A stretch of 64,000 nucleotides of DNA from Tulasnella sp. 424. Taxonomy: Eukaryota; Basidiomycota; Agaricomycetes; Cantharellales; Tulasnellaceae. The notes beneath the pieces are model-generated. The model was not told the origin of the DNA. It did not search any database and saw only the letters and a list, made by a program, of their open reading frames with translations. A program made the position numbers and the translations under genes. The stretch lies in contig WSUB01000063.1 in assembly GCA_019633425.1 (NCBI GenBank), positions 62,001-126,000 on the forward strand, in the 5' to 3' direction. Each line of letters opens with the position of its first letter. Position 1 is the first letter of the stretch. Shown here one piece after another: positions 35,544 to 47,085 of the stretch.

Positions 35544-38500
35544 TCATATGCCTGACCATGTAAAGGCCTGGTCTATTACGAATGTCCCCGTCAATGGCAG
35601 CTCCGCCGACGATGTTCCAACATGGACTGTGTATTCTCCTTTCTCCGCCACCCAGTGATTGATGCGATCGTCCCAATACGACACGCTGTACTTGGAGAGC
35701 TTCAACACTGCCGTCGCGGTCTCACCGGGAGAGAGGTTCTTAACTTTGGTGAATGCCTTGAGCTGCTGGCTGGGATGAGTAAGCTTGGAAGTCGAGGGAA
35801 GCGTGATGTACGCTTGAACGACTTCCGAGCCTGGGAGTGAACTCGTGTTTGTGACATTGACCGAAAGTTCAACGGAGAACGAGGACGCGTCCTTTCCGGC
35901 CGGTGCTGAAGCCTCGAGTTTGGAAACGGAGAAGGTGGAGTATGAAAGGCCAAATCTAAGAGTCAGGCCAAAACATTAGCGGGACTCAAAAAGACCAGCG
36001 AAACACCAGCTGACCCGAATGGGAACAAAGGCTTTACGCCGGTCCTCGTGTAATTCTTGTACCCCACAAACAAATCTTCGGCGTAAAGTATCTTGCCGTT
36101 CTCACTCCTGATATTAAATGCTGCAGGGCCGATATCCTCGATTCTCCGTGGGAGGCTAATGGGAAGCTTTCCGGAGGGATTGACTTTACCGAAGACAACG
36201 TCGGCGATCGCGTTTCCCACTTCATTACCGGAGTACCACGCCTGGAGAATGGCAGCGGCCGAGTCCACGTAAGGAATGGAGGTGGCTGAGCCCTAAGGCG
36301 CGGATAGGTAGGTCAGAGATTGGGGCACTCCCAGGCAAAGGATGATCGGTGCCTACGGCTTGAATTACGACAACCGTGCGGGGGTTCGCCGCGGAGACCT
36401 ACGGAATTTCAAATTTCCCGAATTAGTAGAAAGTGGTGGCATCCCTGGAGCGGGTTTACCTTTTCAATTAGTTCATGCTGTCTCGCAGGTAAATCCATCG
36501 TTGGCCGATCACTTCCTTCCGCTTCCCATTCTGACGTTAATCCAACAACGAGGATGGCGGCGTCTGAGTTCTTCGCAAGGGTCACGGCATCTTCGACAGC
36601 TCGGTCAGGATCTATGGCCGGGCAGCCACCCAGACGCTAGAAGACGACAAAGTTCTTCATTTCCGGCATTCTGCTCAGGGGCCACGAGTCGGTCCACTTA
36701 CCACACCGAGCATCAAGGCTGGTTGAGACAAATCTCTCTTTCGACCGTCATCAGGTGTGACGTTCGAATACTCGACGTAGACCTTGGCAGGCTTGCTTGC
36801 TTTGAGCTCGAGGGTAGCCTTCTCCTCAATAGTCCCCTGCCTAGAGACAATGGCTGGTGAGTCCTTGGGGCTCTCACGCTTGTGCATTGCTACCCGCAGA
36901 CGTACCCGTAGAAGAAATCGCCAGGGCGCTGCTTGGTCCAATTGTCAATGGCCAGCTTATCGTCCACCCAGAGCTTGGCACGTCCCGAGACAGTCAACCC
37001 CAACTCGAATGGTCCATCGGACTCCACGTGCAAGTTGCCCGACAGCTTCATCGTCCATGTTGGGGTGAGCCCAGCGGGGATGAAGTCGTTGAGCTTGACC
37101 CGGGTGTCGTTCAGGACGTACTCTCCGAGGGGTTCGCCTGTGGGTTGACCCGAGGCATCATTGGAGAAGAACGTCGCTGTCCAGCCTGGCTTGCCCGATG
37201 AAGTCGTGAGTTGGGTCTCCAAAGTTGGGAGATACTTATGAGCTGTTGGGAGAGAGGGCTCTTAGTTTAGGCGCGACCGAGCCCCAGCAACAACAACGAT
37301 GGCCCACCATAGCAGCCGAGAGAATACTCAAGAGTGGTGCCTTCAGGCACATTCTGAGACAGCCCCTCCCATGGCCTGACAACATAGGACGACTTCAAAA
37401 ATGCAGATCCTCCTCCTGACGCCACTCGACCTTTCGCGTTCTGGTAGGAGAGTTGGAAGTCCTCTCAGCACCCGCAAGGCACAGCGCCTGGACGAACACA
37501 ATCTTACCGGACCGATAACAGCGACCTTCAAGCCTTTCCCGAGCGGCAGGGCGCTATTCGAGTTTTTAAGCAAGACCATCCCTTCGGAAGCCAATCTGCG
37601 GTTGAAAGCCTTGACTTCAGGCGTATCTTTCGTCTCGTGTTCGACGCCGTCTCCGAAGACAGTATCGGGAGATAGCCGGGCTATACGTTGGGCGAATTCG
37701 AGGACATTGGCGGCGCGGTTTTCGATGTCGGCTATGGTCACCTTTTGGCAACCGTATGTCCCACTCATAAGCAGGGGGTTACGCCATCTCGGTGGGCCTA
37801 AAGGGGCGCAGATTAGGATATATAGGGCAGTCCTCTGAAAATTGCATAGTGCGCACCAGGCATCTCGAGGTCTAGCCCTGCTTTGATTGGCAGGTCGACC
37901 CCGTAAGTCCCAAACCTGAGAGAAAATCGTCAAGTCGATGCTATAGTCTCCATTACAGTACCAAAAAAAAAAAAAGTCTCTCACCAGTCAGACATAACGA
38001 GCCCCTTGAAGCCCCATTCTTTTCGGAGGATACCTTCCTCTCCGATGAGCCAAGGGCTTTCCGAGGCGTGGGTTCCGTTGACCCTCCCATAGCTGAGCAA
38101 GAAAACAACGTTAGCCGCCTTAGACAGCCCAAGAAGCGGACACTAGCGCGCCATACCTGGTCATGTATGCAATAGGTTGCGCGTCCCTCTGAGCGATCAT
38201 AAATGGCATGAGGTATATTTCTCGCAATGCCCGATCGGACACTTCGGAGCTCGCGGCGGTTCGTTCATGCTCTACGTTGTTTGGGGAATCGAAGCGAAAA
38301 GGTCAGTATGAGAGGTTCTTCCAAAGTTTCGTTCTATCTTGCTGACCTTGGTCGTTGCAGACGAAGTGCTTGATGGTGGCTGCAACGCCGTTCTTCTGCA
38401 GGCCGTTGACGTACGCGGCAGCCAACGTGCCAGAGAGGTGAGGGTCTTCGGAGAATGATTCGAAGGCCCTACGAATCAAAGTATGTGTTAGAGACTGAGC

Positions 38501-39018
38501 TTGCCCTACTGTAGGTCCATCGGGGCTCTACCTTCCGCCGAGAGGGTTTCGCTGGATGTTGCAGGTCGGCGCCAGTAAGCAGACGGCAGACTTGAGCTTG
38601 GCTTCGGCAGCGAGGAAGGCTCCCGCTTCTCGGATCAGCTCCGGGTCGAAGGTTGCTCCCATTGAAGTGGCACACTAGAGCACAAGGCGAACGTCAAGAC
38701 TCGAGGCAAACAGAGCCACTGGGACAGGACAGCAACGTACCGGAATGCATTGAGCAGGGGAAGACAAGAAATGACTGGAGCCTCGGACTCCGTTTGGTCC
38801 GCTACCAAGACGGCATACTTGTGAGATGGGGCTCTTTCGTTTAGTCATGGGTGCGGGGAAGTACTCAACTCGCTCATTCGAATAGGTGGGACGCCCAACC
38901 TGTCGATCTTGTTAGTATTCCACCAATTCGGTGCACCGAGCAGTGTCATCTTTTCTTCATCGGAAAGTTGTGCGAGGACATCGCTGATGTTAGCGTCGAT
39001 GAATTTAGTGGGTGCCAT
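35544..39018 (-). CDS. GH3 beta-glucosidase with PA14 domain, probably intracellular
   Basis: Fifteen-exon model: complement(join(35544..35955, 36015..36292, 36357..36398, 36460..36636, 36702..36840, 36906..37242, 37308..37440, 37508..37797, 37857..37915, 37985..38092, 38157..38271, 38347..38468, 38532..38674, 38741..38801, 38870..39018)), 854 aa, all phases close. The N-terminal (beta/alpha)8 domain shows [32 protein letters not shown] and GLVMSDW; the Asp of SDW is the catalytic nucleophile of GH3. The C-terminal alpha/beta domain carries [19 protein letters not shown] and KLPISLP, and the fibronectin-III-like end starts [11 protein letters not shown]14 module ([13 protein letters not shown] to [10 protein letters not shown]) is inserted, as in yeast-type family 3 enzymes. 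No signal peptide is present, so a cytosolic or unconventionally released enzyme that hydrolyses cellobiose or other beta-glucosides is inferred. Confidence 0.95.
37963..37975 (+). repeat. Poly-A tract in a beta-glucosidase intron
   Basis: Thirteen A residues at 37963-37975, inside the intron after the exon that ends at the nucleophile Trp codon. On the coding (minus) strand this is a T run downstream of the donor. Confidence 0.85.
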
Positions 39019-41022
39019 GGTAGAGACGTGACTTGTGCGTCTGAGGACGATCAAGGTGCTGGATGGATAGGCGGAGGAGACAAAATGGCCACTCTTTTAT
39101 AAGATACTCCTGCAGAAGACATAGAAGTCGATGACCGCAGTGCCGAGGGAACAGGTGACCTACGTTGGTTAGAAAGCCAGTCGGGCCGTTTTCCAATTCT
39201 GCAATCAAGTGAGATGGGGAATGGGGTCGACGTGTGATTAAGCGACGATTATCCGATCTAGAACACTTGGAGCCCTCGTCCGGCAAGCCCACTTTAGTTC
39301 TAGACGTCCATGTAAATAGCCTCCAGCACGCATTGATGGCATAGTATTAAGTTGGCTTGACTGCGCCGGATGATCTCTGAGACCATGGGGTACCAGACGC
39401 GTTTCCGTGGGATGACATTGGGATGGCATGACCTAGTATAGCTGCAATTGGTGAGCGGATCCCGCGAGCATCCCAGTGTAGTCAGCGTCAAGTATGTAAG
39501 TGAACATGGTTTCGGCCCATATGGAGCTCGTTTATCGCTCTGTGCATGTCTTCGGTCCCAGCGGACCCGCCAAGTCCCGTGGTGAGAACATGAGCGCATG
39601 GTGGGAGAGCTGCAAATAGTCTTTGGCTGCCTGAATGGGCGTTCATCCTGCATCCCCTGCAGGGATATCCGGCGCCACTGTAGGGTTCGTTTGAGCCATC
39701 CGGAACCTTATTCGGTCCACAAGGGCCCTTTTGCCTTGGCTTTCCCTCTCGGTGCCATTGTACGGACGAACAGTCGTTCTGAAAGTCAACGAACATGGGC
39801 AGACAAGATATCTATCATTTATTACTTTGTGGTAGACTGGTGCGATCGATGACATTGCGCTGATATGGCTCGCTGGTAAGTCGTTGTGTCCGTGATCGAG
39901 GGGATATCGGGATGGGCGCAATCGTGGACGTCGACGCCAATAACCTCCAATAACCTGCTCCTCCTAACCCAACGGCCGAATTCGATGGAATGTGTTATTC
40001 CCTCACACGTTTTCCGCCGTCCGGAGTTCATGGAATGCGGTGTCCGATGGGATGCCGGACAGACGCCCGTGATCTCCACGTGATGAGAAATGGTAGTGCA
40101 TAAGTTTGATCGTGGACGGGTTCAAGTTCGAACCAAACCTCGTCTCCAATTCCCCTTTCCCTCCTCGGTCAGCAACCGTCCACACGCTATCGCAGCATCC
40201 CATTGTACTTGTAGTCTAGTGCTAGACACTCTGTATATCTCATACGCCGAGGGAATCGACTGTGAACCAAAGGTAAGCTCTGGGAGATGTTAGCTGATGT
40301 TATGCACCAAGTTGGGCAGCTTTGACGCAATTCCCCCTTCCCTTTCAGAGACCCTGTTCGTAGCCAGGCCCCACCTCCTGCACGCGGTGTGGCGTCTAGT
40401 GTTAGTTTCCCGCATTCCCATTTCATCTTGGACGCTGTACCATATCTTTCCTTCCTCTCCAACAGCCCTCGTTCGTCTTCGCTTTCCACTACCTCAAGCC
40501 CACGACACCCCTCCAGACTCGACGCTCACGCCGACACTTCAATCCAACGCGTCAAACGATACATTCCAAGAAGGTAAGACCGTACACTCTAGTCCATTCT
40601 CTGGGCACATGACGTCGATGCCCGTGTTCGACCTCCTGTTGCTTGGAACGCGAACAACTGTTCATTCCTCGACACACAAGTGGTCGCGTCTCCCAGCACA
40701 GGATGGCTGACATTGAGCAGCATTCGATCGTTCGACTCAGCCCCATATTGCAGCGGAGATTTCCCGAAATCTTCGTAATTGAGAACAACCCTGTTGACTG
40801 ACGTCCTTCTTTGTCTTGCTCAATTCCCACCTCACACAGCTCCATTCTTTCAACACCTTCGTCAACAGTTAGCCCCAGGTCACGTTCCTTCACACATCGC
40901 TCAAGAGGACAAAAGAACTCGGTAAGCTACAAAAACCTTTTACTGTCGTCTTGATCATGTTCAACACCGACTATTTCATCTTGGACTGACCGACCGCATC
41001 TCCCCACTGTACTCTGTAAATC
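39019..41022. promoter_or_regulatory. 2 kb divergent spacer, beta-glucosidase / CDC25
   Basis: Holds the promoters of the two divergent genes and probably a long, intron-containing 5' leader for CDC25 (candidate donors AAGGTAAGACC near 40572 and CTCGGTAAGCT near 40920). An ACGCGTCA element at 40547-40554 matches the fission-yeast MCB consensus ACGCGTNA. The open frames in this region are short and unconvincing. Confidence 0.45.
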
Positions 41023-43724
41023 ATGGCTCCCGACCGTGCTTTCCGACACTCTATCTCGTTCAACCCATACCCGAAACTTGTCCAGTCTCTAACCATGGCC
41101 TATTACGCTTCATCTTCACCTGAACGCCCTGTACACCCCCACATTCTAACATCAGAGCCAAGCTCTCCGTCTAGCTCAAGAATCGATGACGCTAGCTTCC
41201 TTTCAACCGATGTCGATGTATCTTTCGCTTCAATATCAGTCAGCTCGCAACCGGCAACACCAACGGAAGAAGAATCATTCCTGTCTCATCAGGATGCTAT
41301 GGACATCTCACCCATGCCACCCCGAACCTCCACCCAGCGGTCCCAGCCAGGCACTTCGAGCACACTAGCAAGTCGACCCCGAAGCAGAACGATCGGGGGT
41401 CTCAATTTCACCCGACCGAAATCCACTGAGGAGCGCCCCTTTGGACGGGAGCTTTCCAATAAAAGGCCATCCTCCAAGTCCCCGCCAAAAGCTCCCGTGA
41501 CCATAAGAAATATCAAAGCATCGCCCGAAGCCCCCCCGGTTGCCTCGCTATTCACCGACCCCTCTCCATCGACCAAGCCTCTATCAGCAAGGCAGCGCGT
41601 CGGTCTTCCTACCACTTGGCTTAATCCCAAAGCTGCTGCGACTACTCGCTCGTCAAAGCGTTCTCCCGGCAGCATTTTCTCTGTACGTTTTACTGACGTA
41701 CACTGACCCCACCATTCGTTGCTCATACCCTATCATTTCAGAAACCCTCCGCTCTCTTCGACTCCTCTCCTGAGAAATCATGCTCCGATGTCATGGACCT
41801 TGACTCTTCTCCCCGCAAATCTGCCTCGTCCGTCCCCTTCATCACCAGCTCCCCACCCCGCCCCGAACCCGCGTCAGATAATGACGAGCTAGGGGAACTT
41901 TTCTTCGACAGTGCTTCACCATCTGCGGCACCCATTTTAACCAAAAAGCGACGATCTCAGGATGATATTAAAGACCAGGAGAACCGTGCCCTCCCGAAAG
42001 GCCAGCGAAGTAGCAGCCCTCCGAAGTCTGGCAGTGGTGCGCGTGCTCGCCCGAGGTCTTCATCTCCTCCTAGCGAGTCCCCTTGTTTGAAGCGCACGTC
42101 TGGAACGTCTCGGCCCTTCGAGCGCTTCAACACCACTGGTGGAGCGGGAACGCTGCTCTTCGGTCAGCCATCAGGTGGTCGCAAAGGCCCCGTTCGTCGA
42201 CCTGGCATCAACCCACTCTCCTCGACAGGGGACTCTACCGCCAATGGACCCAAGTCAGCTTCCGCTGGTCTCTATGGGACTGGCCGTCGTCTGCCGTCGT
42301 CCTTCACCGGTGTCCCACCTTCGAGGCGTGCGTTGTCCGCCCAGGTACCGATGAAAGAGGTCATTAGCTTGGCCAAGTACAATGCTCCTACCGCCGGAGA
42401 TGAGACTGAGCCTGAAGAGGAGAGCAGCTTCGAAGTTAGCATCTGCTCGCCCATTCCTGCCAGGAGGCACGGCCCTCAGCGGTCGATATCCTATGCCCAA
42501 GCTCCGTTCGCGGCTGCACCCGGCCGAAGCATGTTGGCGAAATTGCAGGATGCTACGGTCTCTACCGCCCCTGACGACGACGACGATGTGGAGATCCCTG
42601 TGGCAAATGGTCTTCCTGGTTGCCGTGACAGCGAGACTCATGGAAAGATCTTACCCTGCTTCAAAGTCAAGGAAGACGGCATCGTTCGCATCACTCCCGC
42701 AACTGTAAGTGTTGACTAATACGTTCGATTATGAACAGTGTCTGACAAAGTCTCTCAGCTGGAAAATCTCCTGCGGGGAGAATATGATGATCATCTAAAG
42801 GCTTTCCACATCATTGACTGCCGCTTCGACTACGAGTTCGAAGGTGGACATATCGACGGAGCTACCAATTTCACAACGCCTGAGGACGCAGCAGATTATT
42901 TCTTGAACCAACTCCCTGTGCCACCACCCAGCTCGAGTGGCGACCCAAGTCCAGATGGTGAGCTTAAGACGGTGCTAGTGTTCCACTGCGAGTTCAGTGC
43001 CAAACGTGGTCCAACCTTGTAAGTGAAACCCCGTGATAGTAACTAGTTTCGTAATCTGACTTTCTCGTTCGATAGTGCTAAGCACCTGAGGGCTCAAGAC
43101 CGCAAGAGCTGCCATGAAGCTTATCCACGAGTACATTACCCCGAAGTCTACATTCTACAAGGAGGTTACAAGTCGTTCTGGGAGTCTCATCCGGTATGTC
43201 ATTGTGTAGTGTGGCCGACGGGATGTGACAAAGTTGCTCATTGCTTTGTCGCACCTGTTTAGCATCGTTGTGGGGGTTACACGGAAATGGACGATCCAAA
43301 TCACGTCGAGGCTCGTCGCGAGAAAATCGACACCATGAGGAAGTGGGAACGCACTCGGTCATATACCTATGGCGAGCGTACAGCAGCTGTGACAGCATTG
43401 GGCAACAATAAAGCTGCAGCGGCATCTGCGCCTGAACCCCTGCCACAACGCACCGGAGAATCGACGTCATCGCTCGGCAAAGCGACTGGTGGAGTCCCTA
43501 CCCGCCGTCCTGCCGTCGCCGCTCTCTCGACTCTGGTCGAACATCACGAAGCGGATACTAGCTTTGCTGATAGCGACTGCAGTTTCACCGGAGGTGTTGG
43601 GGATTCCCCTTGCCCTGCAAACATGGCTTCGAAGAAGAACACCGTTCGGCCGGTGCTTGGCCGCCGTGCGCCGTTGGGTCGTGCCTCGACCATGGGCCCA
43701 CTCGTCTTCAGTCTCAAGGCCTGA
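41023..43724 (+). CDS. CDC25: M-phase inducer phosphatase CDC25
   Basis: Five-exon model: join(41023..41682, 41742..42704, 42759..43018, 43076..43193, 43263..43724), 820 aa. The N-terminal 500 residues are disordered and Ser/Pro-rich with many SP/TP sites (DISPMPP, SSPPRPEP, SSPPSESP), as expected for a regulatory region targeted by mitotic and checkpoint kinases. The rhodanese-like phosphatase domain begins around ILPCFKVKEDGIVRITPAT. It contains FHIIDCRFDYEFEGGHIDGA and the active-site loop HCEFSAKRGPT (Cys nucleophile, Arg of the CX5R motif), and ends with VYILQGGYKSFWES and GGYTEMDD. It removes inhibitory phosphates from Cdk1 to trigger mitosis. A C-terminal tail of about 130 residues is again low complexity. 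An intron splits the active-site loop region right after GPT. Confidence 0.95.
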
Positions 43725-44583
43725 TATATCCTGCTACCAACCCAGCCATACCCTATTTATTCCTCGTGACGCATCACCGGGTGCACATCTCCCATCTCAT
43801 CAGTAACCAAACCGCTTCATTTTGCGACCGTTCCATCTCACGAACAGAAATCTCAATGAACGTCTTTAGGACCGCAATCAAGAACATTGGCCACGTCTTT
43901 ATGACTGGAATCACGCTCAGCGCCCTCCCATTGATTTTTTTTATCATCCTTTTCCTTTCTTCCTTCGCTCCAATATCTTCTCCCGGACTCTTTGCCGCCT
44001 TCATCTTTCAATTCTCTTGGTTCCAGCCTTACCCTAAAGCGCCGCCCTTCAGAGGTAATGACTCGTGCCCCTCTGCTTGTCGTTGACGGACCCACATTTT
44101 CCGAACAATCTTCTCGCCTTTTCCCTTTTCTTTTTCCTGTGATGTCTCGTCTGTCTGTCTTCTGCTTCTTTCCTCTCCGCTCTAAATGTTGTTTTATTGT
44201 CCCGTCTTTCCATTTACTCACAGGCAAGTTGCCATGCAGCTGGTTCTAGCGTGGTTTCCGTTCTTCATTTGTCGCTTCTTTTATAAACGGATTAGCTTCC
44301 ATGAATGAGACGAATTTGCCTTTAGTGTCGCCTTCCGCACGAAGCGTGCTGATGATTTTCGCGGGCCTCGACAGCGGCCAATGATGATGCAATCGCCGTA
44401 TGGTCCGCAACAGCCGACAACCACCTGAGTCTCTTCTTGCCAGGCCTGTACATATATATCCCATACATCACACCACACCACTCCTGGTACCCTCTCCGAC
44501 GAGCACCAACCCTTGAGTAAGTAACTGGCTCGATTCTGATGACTGATGGTGGGTATAACCTCGCTCATTCTCAGTTCTCAGGC
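43725..44583. other. CDC25 3' flank and MOG1 promoter
   Basis: The spacer is T/C-rich between about 43800 and 44260. A 76-codon frame from an ATG at 43857 encodes one hydrophobic segment (ALPLIFFIILFLSSFAPIS), but it lies in the presumed CDC25 3' UTR and is more simply explained by T-rich composition. No other gene is supported. Confidence 0.45.
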
Positions 44584-45310
44584 ATGTCAAACTTATCCGG
44601 CGTCCATGTTGAAGTTGCAAACAACATCCGTCTGAAGACCTACGGACTGTTCGGAGGGGCCATCAAGATGTCACTCCCTGCGGACCTCATCGATGCATCG
44701 TATGCGACCTTCTCATTCGTTGGGCGGCCGAAGTTGAATCCAACCACGGCACCTCGTGTGCAGCGACTTGCGGCAGGTTCCGAATACTCAAGAGGTCTTC
44801 TTGTCGAAAGATACGGACATAAGCTACATTATCGAGGTTCTCGAGCGAGTCGAAGCTGGCGATGGAGTCGAGGCCGTCAAGTGAGTCCATTCCATGACCT
44901 TCCTGCTTCATAAGCTTTTCTCCGACCAAAATTCGGAACCGAACAGATTCCACTTTGACGCGTTAGCCGATGACAATGACGCTAAGAAAAGGGAGATAGA
45001 AGTTACTGAAGGGCCACAAACTCCTCCGGCCGGTCCGTCACCACCGGCGCAACCGTCGTGCTGGGCACTCATTGGCACGCAGCACGTTCCCAAATTCAAC
45101 AAGTCGGCCGAACAAGCTGATATCGTGAAAATTTTCGTGCTGCTGTGGCGAGTAGACGCGAAGCAAATGGACGTCGTGCTGACCATCAACGTGCCCATCT
45201 CTACGGCCGATGCGGGTGGTGTTGGGGAGGAGGGCGTCGGGAGGGTTCGTCAAATCTGGGAAAAGGCCAGATCTTCCTTCGAGGTCAAGGATTTCGAACT
45301 TTTCGCATGA
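44584..45310 (+). CDS. MOG1: Ran-binding nuclear import factor MOG1
   Basis: Three-exon model: join(44584..44699, 44764..44880, 44947..45310), 198 aa, similar to MOG1/RANGRF proteins. Diagnostic motifs are YGLFGGAIKMSLPADLIDAS then DLRQVPNTQEVFLS, followed by ISYIIEVLERVEAGDG, FHFDALADDNDAKKREI, SCWALIGTQHVPKF and the C-terminal FEVKDFELFA. MOG1 binds Ran and promotes nucleotide release, supporting nuclear protein import. The ATG at 44584 (MSNLSGVHVEV) gives an N-terminus about 20 residues longer than usual before LFGG; an earlier in-frame ATG at 44539 also exists. Convergent with RFC4, with 153 bp between stops. Confidence 0.92.
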
Positions 45311-45463
45311 AATATGTATTAGAATAGGCCGTTCCGAGGCCGTCCGAATATTGCGAATACAGTGCGTCTACAGGAAAGAAGAGGCGCGTATGTAAAGTAT
45401 GGTTCGCTCGTTCGTTTAGGTCGATATTTCGTTACGCTCGGGCTGAGTCTTGGTAGGAGGGCC

Positions 45464-46942
45464 CTAAGAGATATTTTTCATCGCCTGGGATATTTTCAAT
45501 GCAACCTCTAGGAGCTGGAGCTCTTCGTCTCCACCATCCGTCAATGACTTGTCGGCTTGACCGAGAATGAGGACTATATTAGACTTCTGCCGTTCGGTGA
45601 TTAAAGAGTCCTGAACAATCAAGTCATGTAGCTAGAATCATGGTTGGAAGGTCAATGGGGGAGCAATAAGAAAGTAGATATGTTTCACCTGGTATAAAAG
45701 TTGAGCAACGCTATAGCCCTTCCTCATAATTAGCTTCACTTGACTCTTGATATCGTCGAATCCTCTCTGCTGCTGCGCTTTGCGAAGCGTTGCTCGGACC
45801 TTGGCAGTGTCATCTTCATCGACATCCATCTCGTCGGTTGGGTCCTCCGATTCAATTCCCAGCGACGCCGCGAAAGCTCGAACTGTAGCAGTGGGTACCA
45901 CACCGGCAGTCTCTTGGATCTCCCGTGAGGTAATGGGGACTTTTGTGTCTCCGGCGCTGGCCAGTCGAGCTGCTGATTGTAGGTATGTGATTGCCCGACG
46001 AAGATCTCCGTCCGAGACAGCAATCAACGTATCAACCACCTATTCGGTCGTTAGTCCATGCCAACCGGGGAAGTGTCCCAAGCTTACATCTGGTGTTACG
46101 TCGACCTTTTCTTCCGTGGCGATGTGATTCAATCTTGACCGCGTTGATTCAATATCGAGTGGCTTGAAACGGAATTTGGAACAGCGAGACGCCAGCGGCT
46201 CAATGATTCTGGACACCAATATCAGATGTTCAGGCTACTTCTTGGAGGGAGTAGAAGCAGCACCCACCTTGTGACGTAGTTACAGACCAGGCAGAAACGA
46301 GTGATTCTCGCGTAAGTCTCCATAATCCGACGGAGAGCTCCTTGAGCATCCTGGGTCATGGAGTCTGCTTCGTCAAGAATAATGATTTTGTACGGAGGAC
46401 ACGGGTAGTTTGGGTCATTCTCAGCAGCTCGGGGAGTTTGACGGGCAAAGTTCTTGATCTTCTCTCTAACGATGGAAATGCCTCGCTCATCTGAGGCGTT
46501 TAGCTCGAGCACCCGTGTCCGGAAATTCTCTGGACTGTCCAAATCGTATCAGAAGCAGAACAAAGACACCGAATCCTATCTTCGGCTCACCCAAATAATT
46601 GACGAGATAATGCCAGAATTGTTGAAGTCTTGCCAGTTCCAGGAGGACCATAGAAGAGCATGTGGGGAAGCTAGACAGGGCCGTCAGACGTATTTCATAA
46701 CCTAGGAAGCCAAACCCGGCTCACATTAGTAGAAGTCAATGCTTTTCGCAAGACAGTCACAGCGTGTTCCTGGGATGAGACGTCGTCGATCGTCTTTGGC
46801 CGGCTGGGTTCAGTAAGGTTAGCTTCAGGACAGCAGAATTGTCATTGACAACTCACTATTTCTCGACCCATGGTTGCAGAGCTGGGTCGACGGTGTGCTT
46901 GGCCGCCTCTTTTGATTGCTTCTGTTGAGGCTTGAGAAACAT
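45464..46942 (-). CDS. RFC4: Replication factor C small subunit (RFC4 / yeast Rfc2 type)
   Basis: Seven-exon model: complement(join(45464..45631, 45689..46039, 46088..46208, 46268..46534, 46591..46670, 46725..46803, 46857..46942)), 383 aa. AAA+ clamp-loader boxes are clear: [19 protein letters not shown], Walker [31 protein letters not shown] (RFC box), Walker [12 protein letters not shown], sensor 1 [10 protein letters not shown] and the arginine-finger SRC box [17 protein letters not shown]. The [18 protein letters not shown] and [13 protein letters not shown] segments point to the RFC4/Rfc2 subunit rather than RFC2, RFC3 or RFC5. An acidic insertion ([16 protein letters not shown]) near residue 265 is longer than in yeast. 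The pentamer loads PCNA at primer-template junctions. Start chosen at [10 protein letters not shown]; a longer in-frame N-terminus from 47047 would overlap the promoter and looks unlike the family. Confidence 0.94.
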
Positions 46943-47085
46943 TGCAGTAGCTGGGGTGGTGGGCTCTTGCTTGTTTGACGCGTCGAACGACAGGCAGCTC
47001 TTTTTGTTTCCTTTTTCTCCCATCTCGCCGGTACCCACCTTCTGCACGTCCTGCTCATCAACCGCAACTTTGAACAGGGCTAGCT
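46943..47085. promoter_or_regulatory. 143-bp shared promoter of RFC4 and CAF-1 large subunit
   Basis: The start codons of two divergent replication-coupled genes are only 143 bp apart. The spacer contains ACGCGT at 46978-46983, the core of MluI cell-cycle boxes. Intron 1 of the CAF-1 gene, just downstream, adds another ACGCGT at 47147-47152 and a perfect inverted repeat CGCGAAT-G-ATTCGCG at 47116-47130. In ascomycete yeasts such sites drive G1/S expression of replication genes; the same use here is inference. Confidence 0.55.

Noticed and set aside
40115..40140. GGGTTCAAGTTCGAACC resembling a tRNA T-loop
   Set aside because: No matching acceptor, D or anticodon arms could be folded around it in the right spacing.
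43857..44086. 76-codon frame with one hydrophobic segment downstream of CDC25
   Set aside because: It lies in T/C-rich DNA expected to be the CDC25 3' UTR. The hydrophobicity follows from T-rich codons, and there is no motif or start context to support it.
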